From the NCBI RefSeq assembly GCF_014898055.3, contig NW_023604295.1, positions 71,574,301-71,638,300 of the forward strand: a stretch of 64,000 nucleotides of DNA, read 5' to 3'. Below the pieces are notes generated by a model that saw only the letters and a list, made by a program, of their open reading frames with translations, searched no databases and was not told where the DNA came from. This document shows, one piece after another, positions 53,000 to 64,000 of this stretch; position 1 is the stretch's first letter, and every line of letters begins with the position of its first letter. This DNA is from Talpa occidentalis (lineage: Eukaryota; Chordata; Mammalia; Eulipotyphla; Talpidae). A program made the translations under genes and the position numbers.

Positions 53000-54069
53000 T
53001 AAACTGATGCATGATAATTGTAGGAGAAACAGTCTAAAATGGGAAGGATACTTAGGAGAGGACTTGGGCAGATTGGAATCTCTTAGCCTTGTTGGGTTGG
53101 TGAGTTACTGAACTTGTCAGTTGTATTATTACATATATTAACTTTGGAAACTTTATATAAGAAGCATTTGATTAATTGTAAATGTTAAGCTCGGAAAACA
53201 GAATATTTGATAGAGAAAATCTTTCTAATCTGTACTTGAATGGAAATTTAATTCAAGTCAGCAAATGCAGAGAGAATATTTACCTGTAAAAATCTTGATA
53301 AAATTCATTCTGTGATGAGTAGCATGAATGAATGTGGGTGGTTGATTGTATGTATGTTGGAGACTTACTCATTTTGGAGACATGTTTTCTCTGGTTCTTG
53401 CCTTTTCTGATCGTTGTCATGGGGACTCTTATTCAGTTATTTTCCTATGGTAGGATTACCCGGATTCACTGGGGAACTGCCTATCACAAGCAGACAGAGC
53501 ATCCTTCTCATGCCTTGTCCTTTGATTGACCTTCAGGACTCTCTTAAATCCTTAGGGGAGGTTTGAGGAATGAGTTATAGATTTAAGGCACTTAATTATA
53601 TAAGAAGCTGTCTAAATTATCTAATGTTTACTTAATTTTAGCTCATGCTCCTATAATTATATAATATTTCCACCTCCCTGTGTCTCTATCCTTCCTTAGA
53701 CATGGAATAGCATTCATAGTGTTTTTCATGATAAATCCTGTGACTGAATAATTATTTGTATTGGCATTTGTTATTTGTTTCTAAGACTTAAAGTATATTT
53801 AAAATCAAAATACATCATATGTTTTGCAGGTTTTTGTTTTCTTTTACAAATCATGAAATTATAACTGTATCTGAAAATTGCCGAAATAGTGCCACAAATA
53901 ATATAGTTACCAGAGAAAATGTTGTCTGAAATAAAAAGACTTTTTAACATGGAATGGCAGCCAAGGTTCTTTTTAATCTGTATTGAAAAGGAGAAAAAGT
54001 AGCTACAGTATACAATAAGAAGGATTTAAATTTCATATGAATAATCCCCTTTTCAAATCAGTATAAGCT

Positions 54070-54185
54070 TTAGAAGAGCATAGGAGCATTTGCTATTTTG
54101 TTTGCTAATATTGTATATTCTTAATTCTTAGAACACTGCCTGGCACAGAGTAGGCACTCAAGAAATATTTATTGAATGTTAATGT
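54070..54185 (+). mobile_element. MIR or L2 3' end
   Basis: Text gaacactgcctggcacagag, taggcactcaagaaatattt and attgaatg is the shared 3' end of MIR and L2 elements; too short to separate the two. Confidence 0.55.
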
Positions 54186-54574
54186 GCTTTTAGGTCCAAT
54201 CTTTGAAGGAATAAGCCAACTAGCTTGATTCCTTTCTGGATTTATAAGGTCTGATGTCTGGAAACCGAGGCAAGGCAACACTTTGATTGTTGAATTCACT
54301 ATTATTATTTCATTATTGATTTAGATCTTTGACCTCTTTTAAAAGAAAACTAAATTTGCTATATTTAAAATTTTTTTCAGCCTCATTAAATCAGAAATTT
54401 CTGTGAGCTCTGATACCTTACCAACTTTATTTCATTAAATGGTGAATGAATTAACTTTGATTACTTTTCATATATACATGGGGAAAATAATTGATTGCTA
54501 GGAATGAATGCTTAGTGATATATATTGGAAATAATTGTGGGCATTTACTCACCCATCTGATTCCAAATCTTCTA

Positions 54575-54910
54575 TAGTTTTTGCTGTGGTATGAATGTTT
54601 GTGCCCTTCCACCTCCCCTTTTTTGAGGCAGTCCTGATGTGATGGTATTAGTTGGTAGGGCTTTGGCAGGTGCTTAAGTCATAAGGGTGGAACTTCTAAA
54701 TGTGTTTAGCATCCTTAGTAAAAGCCATTCCATGGTGATTTTACTAGTCCCTGACCCCATATAAAGCTATAACAAGAAGTCTGTAACCTAGAAGAGGACC
54801 CTCACCTAAGTATGCTGGCACTTCTGTCTCAGACTCCCCCATCTAGACCCATTAAGAATATATTTCTGTTGTTTGTTAGCATACAGTCTTGGTATTTTGT
54901 TACCACAAGT
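54575..54910 (+). mobile_element. MLT1-type LTR (ERVL-MaLR), sense
   Basis: Starts tgctgtggtatgaatgtttg, then gatggtattagttggtaggg, cataagggtggaacttc, and ends atatttctgttgtttgttag, ttggtattttgttaccac. This is the landmark order of MLT1 LTRs. It is a solitary LTR without internal sequence. Confidence 0.75.
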
Positions 54911-56709
54911 CTATTGGACTAGGGGAATTTCTCTACTGTGCTATGTACTATACTTTTAAAAAAAATTATCTGGATGATATGAAATCAATCAATAGTAAAA
55001 AAATGTGACTTTACATTTTTACTTGCCTTTAAAAGTCTGTTTAATAGCAAATTAAATATTTAACAAGTATCAAGACAACTATTGCATAATCTTTCTTCAC
55101 TATTATTTTCTGAAAATTTCAATTGAAGATAATTACCTTGAAATTTAGGTCCAAAATATTATTTATAGTGCTTAGATGTTTCAAAAGTTGAGGAAATATT
55201 TAGATGCTATTATAATGTTAATATGGTGATATAATTAGTTTTTCACTTGTGGGAAATGGCATGTCAGATTTTCTTTGGGGGAAGGTTTAAATTCTATATG
55301 AAAAATCAACTGACTTGAGGTTTTTGGCCTTTCAATCTGAAGTTGTCCCTAGGTAGTCTATCATGGTAATTAAAAATCTTGTTTTAAATTGAACTTGAAA
55401 ATTTATTTCAGTCCACAAGGAATTGACCTTTATAACTTCTTGAGGATTTTTCTCTTATGAATTATCTGATAACCATTAACATAAAAGAACTATTACCTAT
55501 CATCAAAATAATAGCTTTGTTTTCTCAGCAAAACACCTGGCCTTTTTAGTCAAATGCTTTGGAAGAAGATACCTGACTGTTTATATGGTCATGTAAATGT
55601 CTTTTTTCAAATGTTATTAAGTGATTTCTGCTAAAAACAAAAAAAAAAATGATATTGTGAATTAAACATTCCAAACTGTAAAGATGTTCCTGAAATAATG
55701 AAACAGGTATTACTTACATCTTTAATACATTTTCTTTTGGATACAAACCCAAACTAATTAATGCAAAGGTAATTTTTTGTTCTCTTTTAAATTATATACC
55801 TTTTATGACACTATTGCATTTTATAAATTTCTCAGGTTGTTTCATAGAAATTTAACACAATTATCTGATGTATGTCAGGCGCTGTCCTTGATCTGTTGAT
55901 GCACGCACTAAATTGTCATATGTGTGTGTGGGGTGTTTTAAAATAAAATATTACTGCAACAGACCATTAGTGAAGAATTTATTCATCCTATTATGGTAAC
56001 AGGGGAAATAACAGAGGGATAGTACCATTCAAGCATGCCTGATAACACGTTTAGATGTTCACCAGAGAGACAGAGAGGTGCAAGGGTATTTTAACCTAAG
56101 AGTACTGCATGATTAAGAGTGTGCATATTGATTACAGTCCCAACAGGAACGAAATGATATACTCAAGACAGGGCAATGTTAATAGTTGTTTCCTTTTGCT
56201 CTAAAAGATTGTTTTCAAAGTGCAGCATGCAAGGAATTTACTCCAGAATGCAAAAGAGGGTCAGAACATGAGCGACACACACTGCCACCTTGAGAGAAGT
56301 ACTGGGATCTTATGAGAGACACAGTTAGTTCATGGTAACCTTTCAGAGAAAAACCTGGAGAAACAATCAGATATGCTGATCTTTCACTCTTTTGCTGTCT
56401 CTGCCATCTTACTGGGGCTCTACATCACTCAAATCCAGTGAGAATCCAGAATCCTGGGGAATATATTGTCCATGTAAGGTAGCCTCCTAGAGCTGGGTGA
56501 GAAGAGGGCCTGTTCTAATTGCTAAAATGAAGCTCAGAGCTCAAGGTGAGGGAAAAGTCAAAGGTCTGGTGGGTTGGAGGCACCCTATGAAGAATTTGTT
56601 TTCTTCTGATTCCTTATTTTTCTCATTTATCATTCCATTTAATGCTGTTAAAAATTATTAAAGAAGACAAATTAGGTAATATAAAACAAACTATCTTACA
56701 CCTAATGAA

Positions 56710-56905
56710 GACACTTTATACAATTAGAGATTACATTCGTATTTACTTTAATCTTTGCGGCACAACTGTTAAGACAAGGTATTTTCTTTTCATCAATGAG
56801 TACACTGAGATTTAGAGGGGCTAGGTAGATGTTCAGACCTGGACTTCAGTTCAGGCTTGAGTGATGGCAGAGTTTATGATCTTAACCATTACACTATTCT
56901 TGTGG
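56710..56905 (-). mobile_element. MIR SINE, antisense
   Basis: Text gagtacactgagatttagag, gggctaggtagatgttcaga and gatcttaaccattacactat fits antisense MIR. Confidence 0.65.
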
Positions 56906-57162
56906 TCAGGTTAAGGGTTCACAGAGAAAACAGGGAAAGGGTGATATAGAGAAGGTAAAACTTGCGCCTTGTCCCTGTTTTAACAGATCATTTTATACCT
57001 TATTTGTTTCAGTTTTTGTTTTTGTTTTTGTTTTTTGGTATGGAGAATATTATACTCACTTTTCAGGGTGCTGTGAAACAGTATTGAAGTGATCTTTTCT
57101 GAGAATAGGAAGGATATAAATAATTTGTGGAAAGATTGAGCTTTAAAGTGTAAGAGATCCTT

Positions 57163-57431
57163 GGACCTCCCTGGTGGTGCAGGCGGTTGAGCGCTGCACT
57201 GTGAAGCTGTCTGCAGCCTCTACAGCATGGGTTCGATCCTGGCCAGCCAGTGAGATTTGCACATGGCGAAGCAGACCTCTCCTGTCTCTCCCACTGCTCC
57301 CCTCAGCAGTGTATTTCTTCAATCTGCCTGTTCTGTTCCCTGCTCTGTCTCCGGTGAATCTTCTCACCCTCCTGCGCATCTAGCCTGTACCCCAGCTCTT
57401 GTATAAAAATAAAATAAATCATTAAAAAAAA
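57163..57431 (+). mobile_element. tRNA-derived SINE, intermediate subfamily, sense orientation
   Basis: Head gacctccctggtggtgcaggc, B-box gggttcgatcc, tail cttgtataaaaataaaataa. An 18-bp duplication (aaagtgtaagagatcctt) flanks it at 57145-57162 and 57432-57449. The body combines older features (gtaccccagctcttg, gtctccggtgaat) with a young-type head. Confidence 0.94.
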
Positions 57432-57670
57432 AAAGTGTAAGAGATCCTTAAGAGGACTAATTTTTGAGAGCTGGAATAAGATTGCTAAGCAGAAGGATGC
57501 CAGTGAGAAGTCCCTGACTAGGGTATATATAGCATGTGGAACAATAGTTACCTAAATATTTGCTTAAAAGGTTAATCTGAAAATCACTTTATCCTTTATT
57601 TCTGAAATATTTTCTTATGTTATTTCTTTATCATTTTCTTCTCTCCATATTTTATGATCACACTTTCAGA

Positions 57671-57715
57671 AATTTCTTATACTTGACATCTAGATCTTCT
57701 AGATTTTATTACCAT
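57671..57715. repeat. Third copy of the 43-kb tandem unit core
   Basis: The stretch aatttcttatacttgacatc, tagatcttctagattttatt, accat matches the core of both units at 43077 and 43138 in direct orientation, with about four differences. Confidence 0.8.
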
Positions 57716-60085
57716 TTTTCTCAAGTTGGCCATCATTTTAACAGGGCTTGAATCTCATGAACTTCATTTTGGATAGTCAGAAAATAAGTGGGCCTTTATA
57801 TGGGTGGTAATAAGTAAGGGTTTTTAACTGGGATCATTTATTTTTGTTCCAGAGATGAATTTCCAGTGTCCTACAAGGGGGAGGTGGAAGGGATATGAAA
57901 TGAAGGACTTTTTTACTTGGGTATCGGTGTCCTCATATAAGGGCTGGGAAAGTGGATGAGGATCCCACCTTTTAATTCCCCTAGTTTGAAACATTTTCTT
58001 TACCTTTTTCATCTGATGTGCTTACTGTCTCCGGGCCTGGAGCCTTCCAGTTCATTGATTTTTCAGAGAATGAAGCTCTGCTCTTGGGTTGGAGATCTGG
58101 GAGGTGGCATTTAAGGGATACATATTTATCTGTAAGGGTCAGGGAAAGGGCTTAGATCCAGAACCTACAGCCCTCTGTTTAAAGCTATATTTTACCTCTT
58201 CCATAGCCATAGTCACCTCTACATGCTGAGTTTCCTAGGAGTTCTAGAAAGCAAATTGAGCAGCTCTTTTCAGATTCTTTCTCTGCAATATCAGAGTGTA
58301 ATTTTCACCTGTCTGTTTAGCCCCTTTCAACTGTTTTCTATTTTCCAAAACTTTGTTGAAATTTCTGATCTCTTGCCTCCTTTCTATCCTCTGTTATTAT
58401 ATTTAGCATTATTTTGCTGTTATTTATTTGAGCAGGATTTTGGTAGTTTTGTCATTTTTAATTCATTCATCTAAATACTTCTTTAAAGGAAATAAGTACA
58501 TCTACTGAATAGAAGAATACTTTAAAATTCTGGGGCCTCCATTGGGTCATTATAGTCTTGTAGTATGCCGTGATTATAAGATTTTGTTCAAACTGATTAT
58601 TTCTTGCTTGTGATGTCTTTACATATTATTATATGTGATAAAGATTTTCTTCTCTGTGAACCACAGAAAATTCTTTACTCACTTCATTTGTTACCTGGTT
58701 CAACTTAATCAACCTTTAAGACCCTGAAACATTTAATTTGTGGGAGAAAGCATTGTTAGAAATTAGATGCACTTTCCCTTACCACAGAGATTATAATTCT
58801 TTGTGTTTGCAAAATACAATATGAATGTTAATGAACCTAAATAACATATTAGGAAGTGGTCTTCCTCTGTAGCTGAGAATGAAGGTTTGTTAATTGATTC
58901 ATTTTTCTTTCTTTTCTGAAGCTATCCAGAATGTTGATAGGAAACACACACACACACAAAATGAATAAATTCCCAAAGTGGTTTATTTGCCAGCTTATGG
59001 TGTAGCCTAGAGAGTAGGTGAAATAGCGAATGGGAGTATTTCCTCCTATTTTGACCTATCCCACATTAATTTCTTTATTGAATTAGCTTTTTCTTAATGT
59101 CTTTGTTAACACATTTATTTTATGTTTTATGTACATGAAGCATTGCACTATCCTCCCCAGATATATGTGAAGAAATAAAATATATAAAAGATAAAATGGC
59201 TGCACTTTGAATTTTTTATTTACTTAAAAAAAAATCTCCCAGTAAACAAATGAGTTGCTTGAGCAGTCTGTGGTTGGTATGGGAGTAGAAAAAGAAACTT
59301 ACATTTTTTCAGAAATCTGTAACAAAAAAGCAGGAATAAATGGAATACATGTGTGTTTCTGTTCTTATTAGGGAGTGAATTAGTGCTCTTTAGTTTTGGG
59401 TAAATATAAATGGAACCAAGAAGGAACCTAAGAGAGAAGATGTGAGAGAGGAAAGGATTAGAGATAGATTTTGGGGGAATTGGTAAGATAGAGAAGAATA
59501 AAAATCTTAGGTAAAATAGTTGGGGAATAATTATGGGAAGAGGCACATTATCTTCTTGAAGATGTAGATTTAAATAAATAGGTTGCCAAGGTTCATTAAG
59601 AAATAAAATAGTATAAAGTCAAGCAAGATTGAACAGGAATTAACATATCATCTGTTGAAGACTAGTCAGTTTGACTTTATATTGGCTAATAAATAAATAG
59701 GTCAGGTGTATAAGGAGACTGAATGAATTAGGGAGTCTAATTTAGTAAATTGTACTCTGAAAGCATGTGGTGTAACACAGTTGCTACATTTTGACAGAGG
59801 TTATTTTAACCTTTTTCTTAAATCCTATATTTCTTACTTTACAAAATTGTTTTTTATTAATAACTGGTTTATTCTTTAACCCCTTTTTACTTGTTATTTA
59901 GGACTTTGACCCTTACATGTTATCTTTTTTTTTTCTCACAAATATTTTTATTCTTTTAGAGACTATGGCAGTGCTGAAGTAATTTTATTTTCAGTTAACA
60001 AAAGTTAGTCTACTGTTAATGGATTTTGAATACTCTCTTTTTCTTTCATGATGAAGATTTGTTTTCATGAATATTTGCTTTTTTT

Positions 60086-60379
60086 TTTTTAAAGTACTTT
60101 TTTTTTTTTTTAAGATTTATTTATTTATTTATACAAGCACTGGGTACAGTCAGAAGCGCAGGAAGGTGAGAGAATTCACCAGAGCCAGAGCGGAGAGCAG
60201 AGCAGGCAGAAGGACCGAAGTACACTGCTGAGGGGAGCAGCGGGCGGCAGGAGGGGTCTGCGCGCCATGTGGGACCCTCCTCCGGTGGCCGGGGAGCAGC
60301 CAGGAATCGAACCAGCGCTGCAGAGGCTGCGGGCAGCTTTGCAACCCAGCGCTCAACCGCTGCGCCACCAGGGAGGCCC
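60086..60379 (-). mobile_element. tRNA-derived SINE, young subfamily
   Basis: A minus-strand copy flanked by the 17-bp duplication gaatatttgcttttttt (60069-60085 and 60380-60396). The tail carries an extra piece (aaagtac between two T-runs on the + strand). Head and B-box are intact. Confidence 0.95.
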
Positions 60380-61260
60380 GAATATTTGCTTTTTTTATAC
60401 CCTTACTTCCTATTCATTGGTTTCTATTATTACATACTCTGATTTAATAATAAAAAATAAAATAAAATAATACAAATAATTGGAGATTACAATTTAAATT
60501 TGGCACTTATGAATAAACAGTGTAAATCTCATTCACTATTATGAATCATTTGAAGCACCTTGTCACATAAGTAGTTCATATAAATTCATAAACAAGTTCT
60601 ACTGTGTCATGGCCTGTGGCAGAGACTTAATATTCTACAGTTTCTGAGTGATCACTTCTAGTTAAGCTGTATGTCAAGATACATTCTTTTGCTCTGTACA
60701 ACCTGCCAACTCAAACTTGTCATCAATCATTGTTTTGCACCTTACTTCTTAACAGTTTCTTTTCTTATGGAACATTCTGTGGACATTCTGTCAGCAATGG
60801 CTTGAGATCTTATGTCATTCACAGTTAGTCTAGGATTAACATTTTAGCCTGGTACTGAATCATAGTATAGAATTATAGAAATTTAGATTCAAAGTTGTTT
60901 GCTCTCACTATGTTGAAAACATTTCCATAGATTTGTGTTATATTCAATGTTGCTGATTAAAATTTCTGACTATTTGATTCTTATCCCTTTGTATGTATTT
61001 TATGTTTTCTCCAGGTAGTCACTTGGATTTCCTCTTACCATTGATCTCGAAAATTCCACTACCATTAACCCTAGTGCAGGATTTCATATTTTTTTTAAAT
61101 GATTTTAATAATTCACCTTTTTTTGCATTGGTCCATTTTTATATCCAGAGCTATCATTCTAAGATTTAAAATCTGCTTCATTATTCTGCTTTTAATCCTT
61201 TCTGATTATCCCTCCCCTACCTTGATATGTGTATAGCTAGGATTTTAAAACTGTCTGTTA

Positions 61261-61310
61261 AGAAGCTGACCTTGGGGGTGGGGGAAAAAAAAAAAAAGAA
61301 GCTGACCTTG
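61261..61310 (+). mobile_element. Very short retroinsertion-like unit with direct repeats
   Basis: The 14-bp direct repeat agaagctgaccttg (61261-61274 and 61297-61310) flanks 22 bases, ggggtggggg plus A12. This looks like a target-site duplication around an extremely 5'-truncated insert. A simple slippage origin cannot be excluded. Confidence 0.55.
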
Positions 61311-61544
61311 TCAGTTTTCAAGTTCTTTAGCACTCACTAAAGCAGATCATTTTGTTGTTTTATATTTGGGATCCCGTGAATAATTATACCTAAATAACAC
61401 TTTCACTTTTTAAAAAGAATTGAACAATACTAACCACTAGAATGAATTCCTCACTCCTTGACTTGCCATACAAAGCCCTCCATGTCCTGACTTTGGATTG
61501 GATTCCTCTCTTTCTTTCTTTGTCTTTTTCCTTGCCTTACTTCA

Positions 61545-61890
61545 GGTCTGCTATATCAAAGTACCACAGACTGGGTGCTTTGAAAACAACATAATTTTAT
61601 TTCTCACAGTTTTTGAAGCTGTAAGTTGGAGATAAAGATGATAGTTCAGTATATTTCTCTCAGAGGCTCTCCTCTGAGTTTTAGACTGACAAATGCTCAT
61701 TATATTTTCTTGTGGCAGAGAGCAAAGAGAGGAATCAACATCTCTCTTGACTCATAAGGTCAATGTTGTAATCATGAGGGTTTCAACCACATGACTGCAT
61801 TAATCCTAATTATCTTCCAAAGGTGCTACCTCCTAATACTATCATATTGTGGGGGTAGAACATCAATCAATGGCTTTGGGTTCTAACAAT
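61545..61890 (-). mobile_element. MLT1-type LTR (ERVL-MaLR), antisense
   Basis: Contains aaagtaccacagactgggtg, ttttatttctcacagttttt, and further on gtgctacctcctaatactat. This matches the antisense landmarks of MLT1 LTRs. It is diverged and lacks the tidy ends. Confidence 0.7.
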
Positions 61891-62009
61891 CTGCTATGCT
61901 GTCCACACTGAATTACTGGTAATTTCTCAAATCTGTAAAGCACATCTCTCAGCAAATGCACAGATAGCATCCCTTTGATATAGAATGATTTCCCCACTTT
62001 AATCGTCTC

Positions 62010-62255
62010 AGAAACTCCCAGTATTTGTTGAATCATTTATTTTTGGTTTTTCATAATTCCAAGCTCTGTTTTCTACTTATCAACTATCCCTCTGTCTCCA
62101 GCTCCTGTGGAGCTTCCACCCTCACACTGATGATAATGCATTTTTACACTATGAACATTTTGAGAACAGGGTCAACAACTTGGTCACCTTTGTGTCCCTG
62201 GACCGAGGAATATCTGATTGATAGAAGCTACTCAGTAAATGCTAATTGATTCCAT
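62010..62255 (+). mobile_element. L2 LINE 3' end
   Basis: Ends with gagaacagggtcaacaactt, acctttgtgtccctggaccg and gctactcagtaaatgctaat, the landmark order of the L2 3' end. Upstream to about 61900 may belong to the same element. Confidence 0.55.
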
Positions 62256-64000
62256 GGTTGAAATTGATAGGGGTGATCTGGTAACCACATTTACCACTGA
62301 TGGAAATATTTTGGCTATGCACATTATATAGAAAGTAAAAGAAATTAATAAAGCCGTGTGACAGTAATTTCAAATTACATCCTTTGAGTTTAGGCATCTT
62401 ATACCTATGTAATTTTTCTTTATAGGAGGAGTCCTATTGAGATCAGTGTAAAAAGAACCAAAAGACCAAATGAAAATCTATTGACCTGGAAATCACAACT
62501 TGTTTTAATGAGTCTTTAGCATTTTCTTTTTTACTTGTAATACAGGGATCATTGTGAATCTCTGTTTAGAGAACATGATATTCGAAAAAAGTTTGCCTTT
62601 ACCCTAAAGATTCTAATGCTTATATTTATCTCATTTCCCCCTTTTCTCTTGCCAGCCTTTCTCTCCTTCTGCCCATTTTTTGTTGCAACAACTGATTTGT
62701 CTTTTTTAATTTTATTTTTGAATATTACCTTAAAAAATTCTAAGCTGTCTTTATTTATTTATTTATTTGGCAGAGGGAGTGGAGGGTAAAAATATAAAAA
62801 ATAAATAAATCTGGAAATAAGTGCTTAAAATGATTTCAAGTCAAGATGCAAATTTGTTACCATAATTCATTAAATCACCTGTATGTAAATGAACATTCTT
62901 TTTCTTTATAGTTAAGGGCCAGATAGTTTGGAGACTACTCAATGGATTTGTTACAGGATGTGAGAAAGATCAGAATGTTTGTTCATTTGCAGAAGTACTA
63001 TGAAGAGAGAAAACTCCTGTTAGTGGATAGCGTCACTCTTATCCCGCTTTAATTGAATGTTATTTCTCTCCAGGTGAAACACACATCATACGTGTTTTAG
63101 ACATTTTACTCCTTGAAAATATTCTCTAACTTTGCATTCACTTTTGACACACTGATAGAGGAATGTGGGAGGTACTGCTACTATATCTATGTCTATTTTA
63201 TTTCTGATACAACGGATTATTTGAAAGAAAAGTATATAGATCAAATCTTATTATAGCTTATTTTTATTTAATAAGCTGATTTCACTGCATTGGAGTTTTG
63301 CAATGCTCAAGATGAGGAGGAGCCTGGATTATGTAATTTGTTTTCCCTTTTATTTTCAGCTAAATTCCTGCAGAGAGTAGGAGGTTGTCGGTGAGATATC
63401 AATGGCAGTATAGGGATTGCTTTCTGAAGTCATTATGAATTAACAGCTAATGGGTAGCTTTCTTTGATAGCTCGTTTATAATTGAGTGCAGATAGATGAA
63501 AATCAAACACAAAGGGAACTCAATTTTATCATTAATTTTGACTTTGTTTAACGAATGATTTCTGGGCACCACAGCAGCCTTCCTAATTTGTCTGTGTATG
63601 ATGAAGAAACTAATCATACACAGCTCAGAGAACAAATAACATACATTTTCCCAAAAAGGTCACCTTCAGAGATAAGCACACGGAACAAAAAGTTCCACAA
63701 ACCTGTTGATTTCTTCCTTTTCCTGTAGCCATTTAAAATGAACTTTTTAAGGAAGTAGAGGAAATAAGCTTGTGCTTACCTTATTTTTAATTTTTAATCA
63801 GCTGTAAGTGATGCATCCTCATTTGTGTGTATACTATAGAAATATATTGTATTAAAACTTAAGAGTTTATTCATTATCACTTAGAGCATGGTGTTCTTGT
63901 TTACAATAAAAGATTGATGCATGTAGCTGATTTTATTAATATACATTCAAAGATATAGCTAGTGTTATTAATAATATTCCATCATTATGACATTCTTTAG

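Noticed and set aside
55960..56600. Possible ancient LTR or other retroelement
   Set aside because: Text such as ttactggggctctacatcac is reminiscent of old ERVL-type LTRs, but no ends, duplication or clear family match could be seen by eye, so it is not listed as a feature.
61005..61070. Possible GBE1 exon 4 (ctccag followed by gtagtcacttgg)
   Set aside because: The downstream translation does not continue as the expected GBE1 sequence and stops soon after; the next exon must lie beyond the window.

Overview
The window is mammalian nuclear DNA: AT-rich, repeat-dense, without operons or long genuine open reading frames. It holds an internal part of one protein gene, GBE1 (glycogen branching enzyme), on the + strand. 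Two coding exons are visible and match exons 2 and 3: 20486-20655 (170 bp) and 52803-52918 (116 bp). Both have canonical splice sites, and the codon split across the junction is compatible. The remaining ~63.7 kb is the 3' part of intron 1 (1-20485), all of intron 2 (20656-52802, about 32.1 kb) and the 5' part of intron 3 (52919-64000).

The introns are a mosaic of repeats. The most conspicuous is a tRNA-derived SINE of about 250-320 bp. I find 15 copies, 11 of them in a younger, GC-rich form with clear target-site duplications. Twelve of the 15 lie antisense to GBE1. I do not recognise it as Alu, B1/B2, carnivore tRNA-Lys SINE, ruminant or cetacean SINE, equine ERE, camelid, rabbit, shrew, hedgehog or afrotherian SINE, so the host is a placental mammal outside those groups. 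I cannot name the species; a bat or a pangolin is only a guess. Other repeats are L1 3' ends, MIR and L2 pieces, MLT1-type LTRs (ERVL-MaLR), hAT-Charlie DNA transposon remnants, a processed RPL7 pseudogene at 33274-34105, and several simple repeats, including a 247-base uninterrupted pyrimidine tract at 29236-29482.

Layout: 1-20.5 kb is intron 1 with MIR and L2 remnants, a 134-bp local duplication (5416/6265), one L1 3' end and two SINEs. 20.5-52.8 kb holds exon 2 and intron 2, with most of the SINEs, the RPL7 pseudogene, the pyrimidine tract and several L1 3' ends. 52.8-64 kb holds exon 3 and intron 3, with MLT1 LTRs, MIR and L2 remnants and two SINEs.

I found no new gene system. The most useful leads are the SINE family and its tail-marked subfamily, two unexplained duplicated segments, and two unusual residue changes in the GBE1 exons. 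Repeat families are named from remembered consensus features, not from a database search.
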